Positions 29,899-30,241 of a DNA stretch of 30,241 nt are shown here, piece by piece; positions within the stretch are counted from its first letter, which is position 1, and each line of letters begins with the position of its first letter. Source of the stretch: Deinococcus alpinitundrae (GTDB lineage: Bacteria > Deinococcota > Deinococci > Deinococcales > Deinococcaceae); NCBI RefSeq assembly GCF_009982895.1, contig NZ_WXZL01000034.1:1-30241 (forward strand), given 5' to 3'. The translations under genes and the position numbers were made by a program. Below the pieces are notes generated by a model. That model searched no databases and was not told the DNA's origin. It saw only the letters and a program-made list of their open reading frames with translations.

Positions 29899-30241
29899 AT
29901 GCACGCGGCTGACGTACCGAAGTTCCTAATGGCCGCCTTCCCTGGATTCCATCTCGACTACGAAGGGCGGGAGGCCTGGCATTCTGACTACCTGACGGTA
30001 GGCATGTTCGCCTCACAGGCGGTAGATGCGGCTCGCAACGGAATGCTGGATGATTTTCCCAGGCTGTTCAACGCTGTTGAGCAGGGTCTTAAGGCAGGTG
30101 ACGAGGCAGCGCGAACGATGCTCGTGGCCGGCTTTTTGGAAGACTGAGATGTTGCGGTTTACGAAAAAGCTGTCCAGCACGGCTTTGCACCTCAGAATGA
30201 GGGTGTGAACGCAAAGGAAACTCGTGCTGGACAGCTTTACA
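29899..30241 (+). pseudogene. DUF7674-like protein gene with in-frame TGA, cut by window edge
   Basis: From ATG 29899, with TACCAT 8 nt upstream, the frame gives VPKFLMAAFPGFHLDYEGRE, then LTVGMFASQAVDAARNGMLD and FPRLFNAVEQGLKAGDEAAR, ending GFLED at TGA 30145-30147. This matches the pattern of DUF7674 proteins (a helical bundle ending in ...E..l..gd....V.GFLE). Such proteins usually continue beyond that phrase. Here the same frame stays open after the TGA to the window edge (DVAVYEKAVQHGFAPQNEGV and onward), consistent with a nonsense mutation rather than a true end. A short 82-residue active protein is the alternative. Function unknown; DUF7674 members are often found among immunity-like accessory genes. 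Confidence 0.45.
30166..30238. repeat. 15-bp inverted repeat near the right edge
   Basis: AAAGCTGTCCAGCAC (30166-30180) and its exact complement (30224-30238) flank 43 bases. The arms could form a large hairpin. They fall in the frame after the TGA of the preceding gene, so they may be coding coincidence, a regulatory hairpin or one end of an IS cut by the edge. Confidence 0.45.

Overview
The window is high-GC bacterial DNA that most resembles Deinococcus. Three things point there: compact, overlapping gene packing; many genes whose -10 hexamer lies only 5-8 nt before the start codon, so their transcripts would be leaderless; and a DinB-family protein, small lipoproteins and IS4-like transposase remnants. 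The genus is an inference from style, not from a marker gene.

The backbone is the structural module of a long-tailed siphovirus-type phage or prophage, all on the minus strand and read from right to left. From 26773 down to 20455 it runs: scaffold-like protein, head decoration, major capsid protein (lambda gpE type), several connector and tail-completion proteins, major tail protein, and a tail assembly chaperone with an overlapping reading frame (probable programmed frameshift). From 16603 down to 1923 it continues with a 2740-residue tape measure protein carrying an embedded cysteine peptidase-like domain, a tail hub-like protein, a Dit-like distal tail protein, a large tail spike or fibre, and a coiled-coil protein. 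No terminase, portal, head protease, integrase or lysis gene is visible.

The phage module is interrupted. Between the chaperone and the tape measure gene (16700-20406) lies an island of small genes, each with its own signals: a two-helix membrane protein, a winged-helix-like protein, two lipoproteins, a DinB protein, a Lys/Ala-tailed protein and IS remnants. To the right of the scaffold gene (26862 onward) is a second host-like stretch: an outer-membrane-like protein, a BsuPI-like lipoprotein, a nucleotidyltransferase resembling lincosamide resistance enzymes, and two decayed genes. At the left edge are a secreted protein (cut by the edge), a winged-helix regulator, and an AT-rich HEPN-type gene broken by an in-frame stop.

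The most notable signal is a motif, GGGTGTCACG (GGGTGTCAAC once), that occurs four times, always on the minus strand and always exactly 20 nt before an ATG: at the scaffold, chaperone, tape measure and left-edge genes. Each copy is followed by a hexamer of form nAnnCT at -12 to -7 from that ATG. Three copies lie just after a hairpin terminator. This looks like a phage-specific late promoter for leaderless mRNA that divides the structural module into separate transcription units, and it would explain how the module tolerates an inserted island.

Decay is frequent: three reading frames each continue in frame past a single stop codon (TAA, TAG and TGA), and there is a class A beta-lactamase-like remnant and an internally deleted IS.
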